Notes under the pieces: generated by a model
Seen by the model: the letters and a program-made list of their open reading frames with translations, nothing else
Told to the model about the DNA's origin: nothing
Databases searched by the model: none
Shown: in pieces, positions 2,800 through 5,668 of the stretch
Layout of the letters: each line of letters opens with the position of its first letter
Numbering within the stretch: the stretch's first letter is position 1
Origin: Desulfobulbaceae bacterium
Lineage (GTDB): Bacteria; Desulfobacterota; Desulfobulbia; Desulfobulbales; Desulfobulbaceae
Length of the DNA: 5,668 bases
Direction of reading: 5' to 3'
Assembly: GCA_007121995.1 (NCBI GenBank)
Contig: SKJK01000310.1
Span: forward strand, 1 to 5,668
Program-made: the position numbers and the translations under genes

Positions 2800-5668
2800 T
2801 CAAACCAGATCGCGGTACTCGCCGATGCGCCATTTGAGCTTGGTTTCCTCAACCAGGCAGAACAGCACCGGAACCGTGAACATGGTGAGCAGGACCAGAC
2901 TCATGCCCCCCACACTGGGGATGGCCATGGGCAGCATAATGTCGGCGCCGCGTCCGGTGGCGGTCAAGACAGGCAGCAAGGCCAGAATCGTGGTGGCACT
3001 GGTCATCAGACAGGGTCGGACACGACGCAGGCCGGCGGAGATCGTGGCGGCACGCAGCTGGGCCACGGTTTCGGTGCGGTGTTTGGCAAAGCTCTGCCTC
3101 AGATAGGTGGCGATCACCACCCCGTCATCAGTGGCGAGGCCGAACAGGGCCAGGAATCCGACCCAGACGGCAACGCTGAGATTGATGGCATGGAGCTGAA
3201 AGAGTTGGCGCATATTGACGCCAAAGACATCGAAATCGGCAAACCATGGCTGACCATAGAAATAGATCATGACAAATCCGCCGGCCCAGGCCACCCCGAT
3301 ACCGCTGAAGACAATGAGGGTGGTGGCCACGGACCGGAACTGGAAATAGAGGATCAGAAAGATCAGCAGCAGCGACACCGGCAGCACGATGGCCAGGGTC
3401 TTGGCGGCGCGGAGCTGATGCTCGTAGTTGCCGGCAAAACTCCAGCTGACTCCGGGCGGCACCTCCAGCACGCCCGTCTCTATCTGGGCGTGAAGAAAAT
3501 CACGTACCTGCTCGACTACCTCCACTTCGGCCAACCCGGCCTGGGGGCCAAAGGTGATATAGGCCGTCAGAAAGGTATCTTCGCTGCGGATCATCTGAGG
3601 ACCGCGGGTAAAGCGGATATCGGCAATCTGAATAAGCGGGATTTGCGTACCGTCCATGGCCGGTACCAGGACGCGCCCCATGGCTTCCGGATCGTCCCGT
3701 AGCTCCCGTGCATACCGCACGCGCACTGGAAACCGTTCCCGTCCCTCCACGGTGGTGGTGAGAGTGCGCCCACCGAGCGCTACGCTGATCACATCCTGGA
3801 CATCGGTGATACTCATGCCGTAGCGGGCGATGGCGGCCCGATCGATGTCGATTTCAAAATACGGTTTGCCCACCACGCGGTCGGCATTGACCGTGGCGGC
3901 ATTGACCGCCGGCACCTGGCGCACCAGACGCTCGATTTCGACGGCCATACGGTCCAGGGTGTCCAGGTCCGGGGCCCGCAGCTTGATGCCCATGGGGGCA
4001 CGCATGCCGGTCTGCAGCATGACCAGACGGGTTTCAATGGGCTGAAGCTTGGGCGCACTGGTGGTTCCGGGGATCTGGGCGGCGCGCACGATCTCGTTCC
4101 AGATGTCCTGGGGCGAGCGGATATGATCACGCCACTGCCGATACGGTCGGCCCGCAGGATCAGGGATCAGCTTCCCCTGATCGTCACGCACGAACGTATC
4201 CTGCTGCCGGTCATAGCGAAAATTGATGCGCCGTCCGGCCGCGTCAGTGACATACTCCGACCGGTAATCGATGATTGTTTCGATCATCGAGATGGGAGCA
4301 GGATCCAAAGCACTTTCCGCTCGACCGATCTTACCGGTTACGTTGACCACCTCCGGCACCGAAGAAATGGCCATGTCCTGGTAACGCAACACCTCAATGG
4401 CCTCTGCCAGGGAGGCATGGGGCATGGTGGTGGGCATCCACAGAAAAGCGCCCTCATCCAGCGGCGGCATGAATTCGCGGCCCAGACCAGGAAACTGATG
4501 GGCTGCCCAGGACCATGGTGCACTGGTGCGGATGTTCTGGGCCTGAATGCCGACATGCCCCGCCACGGTGGGGACAAAGGAGAAAATGCGGTCAAACCCC
4601 AGCCACACCGTACTGCCCATGAGCACCAGTGCAGTGGGCAAGGCGAGAAATAACACCTTGTGATCAAGACAGAATCGCAGGATCGGGGCATAAACATATT
4701 GAAAGGCGAAAAAAACCGCCAGCAAACCGCCCACCAGCATGGTCACGAAAACACCATTACGCACCAGACCGCGTTCCGGTCCCAGCGGCTCCCACAAGGT
4801 GGTGAGTATCCAGCCCACAGCCAGCACGGCAACGACGCTGACGATCCACGGTGCCACCCGGGCAACCCCCGCAATCAGACTTTCATATCGAACGACAATC
4901 ATCCGGGGGTGCGCCGGCATTCGCTCACGATACAGATGGAGACCTGCCACAGCCAGCAGGACCAAAGCCGCGATCCAGACCGCAGTCCATCCCCGGCCGA
5001 TCCCGACAACAATCCCCCCCAAGGCTATCACACCCAGCCCCGACAGCAGCAGACGGCGTATTCGCTGCCAGTCGACGCGACCGGCCACCAAAACATGCAG
5101 GGCCGCCGGCACCACAATCAGGGCCACAATGACCGAACCGATGAGCACAAAGGTCTTGGTGAAGGCCAGAGGCGTGAACATCTTGCCTTCGGCCCCGGTC
5201 ATGGTGAAGACGGCCAGAAAACTGATGATTGTGGTGCTGATGGCGGTGAGTACGGCCGAACTGACCTCGCCGGTGGCTCGCTGGACCACCTGAAGACGCG
5301 GTTCGTCCGCCGGAGCCTCCTTGAGGTGCTTGAGCACATTTTCGGTGACAATGATGCCCATGTCCACGATGGTACCGATGGCAATGGCGATTCCTGCCAG
5401 GGAGACAATGTTGCTGTCAACCCCGAACAGCTTCATGAAAAGAAAACAGAGCAGCACCGCCAATGGCAGCATGGCACCAATGATCAAGGCGCTGCGCAGG
5501 TGCAACACCATGATGATCACCACGATCAGGGTGACGAGGATCTGCTGGAGCAAGGCGTCACTGAGGGTGCCCAGGGTTTCGTGAATCAACCCGGTGCGGT
5601 CATAGAAGGGGACGATTTCCAGCTGGCTGATGGTGAGCCAAGACGGCCAGTCATCAGGAGGATGGGTC
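2800..5668 (-). CDS. cusA: CusA-type heavy-metal efflux RND pump, long variant, N-terminus beyond window
   Basis: 955 residues are visible; the frame is open to the right edge (no start codon in the window), so roughly 300 N-terminal residues are missing. Numbered from the first full codon at 5667, the segment opens near the VPFYDR motif and covers TM2-TM6, the second periplasmic porter domain and TM7-TM12. Against E. coli CusA, the Cu(I)-binding methionines M573, M623 and M672 are kept as M411 (FLWMPTT), M461 (APISMIETI) and M550 (RLVMLQTG), so Cu(I)/Ag(I) is the likely substrate. The TM4 proton-relay aspartate (D405) is D102 in GIAIAIGTIVDMG. The other relay residues differ: E939 aligns with D847 (followed by D848), and K984 aligns with C886 in RVRPCLMT. 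About 210 residues are inserted relative to E. coli downstream of the YDR motif: about 110 with four hydrophobic helices (200-325), about 30 before M411, about 40 between M461 and M550, and about 30 before TM11. The protein works in the inner membrane as a proton-driven trimer with CusB and CusC, presumably encoded upstream. The family call is certain; the metal is inferred from the ligands. Confidence 0.93.
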   Translation of the reverse strand, partial: THPPDDWPSWLTISQLEIVPFYDRTGLIHETLGTLSDALLQQILVTLIVVIIMVLHLRSALIIGAMLPLAVLLCFLFMKLFGVDSNIVSLAGIAIAIGTIVDMGIIVTENVLKHLKEAPADEPRLQVVQRATGEVSSAVLTAISTTIISFLAVFTMTGAEGKMFTPLAFTKTFVLIGSVIVALIVVPAALHVLVAGRVDWQRIRRLLLSGLGVIALGGIVVGIGRGWTAVWIAALVLLAVAGLHLYRERMPAHPRMIVVRYESLIAGVARVAPWIVSVVAVLAVGWILTTLWEPLGPERGLVRNGVFVTMLVGGLLAVFFAFQYVYAPILRFCLDHKVLFLALPTALVLMGSTVWLGFDRIFSFVPTVAGHVGIQAQNIRTSAPWSWAAHQFPGLGREFMPPLDEGAFLWMPTTMPHASLAEAIEVLRYQDMAISSVPEVVNVTGKIGRAESALDPAPISMIETIIDYRSEYVTDAAGRRINFRYDRQQDTFVRDDQGKLIPDPAGRPYRQWRDHIRSPQDIWNEIVRAAQIPGTTSAPKLQPIETRLVMLQTGMRAPMGIKLRAPDLDTLDRMAVEIERLVRQVPAVNAATVNADRVVGKPYFEIDIDRAAIARYGMSITDVQDVISVALGGRTLTTTVEGRERFPVRVRYARELRDDPEAMGRVLVPAMDGTQIPLIQIADIRFTRGPQMIRSEDTFLTAYITFGPQAGLAEVEVVEQVRDFLHAQIETGVLEVPPGVSWSFAGNYEHQLRAAKTLAIVLPVSLLLIFLILYFQFRSVATTLIVFSGIGVAWAGGFVMIYFYGQPWFADFDVFGVNMRQLFQLHAINLSVAVWVGFLALFGLATDDGVVIATYLRQSFAKHRTETVAQLRAATISAGLRRVRPCLMTSATTILALLPVLTATGRGADIMLPMAIPSVGGMSLVLLTMFTVPVLFCLVEETKLKWRIGEYRDLV

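Noticed and set aside
3079..4653. Long plus-strand frames within the cusA region
   Set aside because: They are complementary-strand shadows of a well-conserved pump gene.
5587..5589. TTG codon as the start of cusA
   Set aside because: The frame stays open to the window edge and the preceding 26 codons include QLEIVPFYDR, which is conserved CusA sequence, so the TTG is internal.
1..5668. tRNA, rRNA, CRISPR arrays or complete insertion sequences
   Set aside because: I saw no cloverleaf-like genes, no regularly spaced repeats, and no transposase or paired terminal repeats.

Overview
This 5.7 kb window of moderately GC-rich bacterial DNA appears to join two unrelated modules, with a WYL-domain regulator between them. 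Nothing fixes the species. The mix of genes (a WYL regulator, CusF, a long CusA-type pump and a BREX-like start) would fit a Desulfobacterota-type or similar Gram-negative bacterium. That is only an impression. A periplasmic CusF and an RND pump do require an outer membrane.

Left part (1-843, reading leftward on the minus strand). The window edge cuts a gene whose first 94 codons resemble the BrxA/DUF1819 family of BREX phage-defence systems. Just upstream, overlapping it by 17 bases, is the intact C-terminal half of an excisionase/MerR-type helix-turn-helix protein whose N-terminal half is broken by a frame change and an in-frame stop. A plausible sigma-70 promoter at 600-628 points into this pair. 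Upstream again is a 41-codon protein-like fragment of unknown origin (625-750) and a perfect 10-bp hairpin (803-829). I read this as the worn start of a defence operon.

Middle part (844-2296). A small one-helix membrane protein gene (844-1062, minus) with a consensus ribosome binding site is divergent from a WYL-domain transcription regulator (1168-2148, plus). Between them lies a perfect inverted repeat with 8-bp arms and a 7-bp spacer (1121-1143), the likely operator of the regulator. A 148-bp intergenic stretch separates the regulator from the copper genes.

Right part (2297-5668). A secreted CusF-type periplasmic Cu(I)/Ag(I) metallochaperone (plus) converges on the 3' end of a CusA-type heavy-metal RND efflux pump gene (minus, cut by the right window edge). 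A 12-bp hairpin lies between them, oriented as the terminator of the pump gene. CusF keeps all four metal ligands (His, Trp, Met, Met), and CusA keeps the three methionines of the E. coli Cu(I) site. The chaperone would hand periplasmic copper or silver to the pump for export across the outer membrane. The pump is unusual: relative to E. coli CusA it carries about 210 extra residues downstream of the YDR motif, including about four extra membrane helices, and the lysine of the proton relay (K984) is replaced by cysteine. The membrane-fusion and outer-membrane partners (CusB, CusC) are not in the window. They are probably upstream of cusA beyond the right edge.
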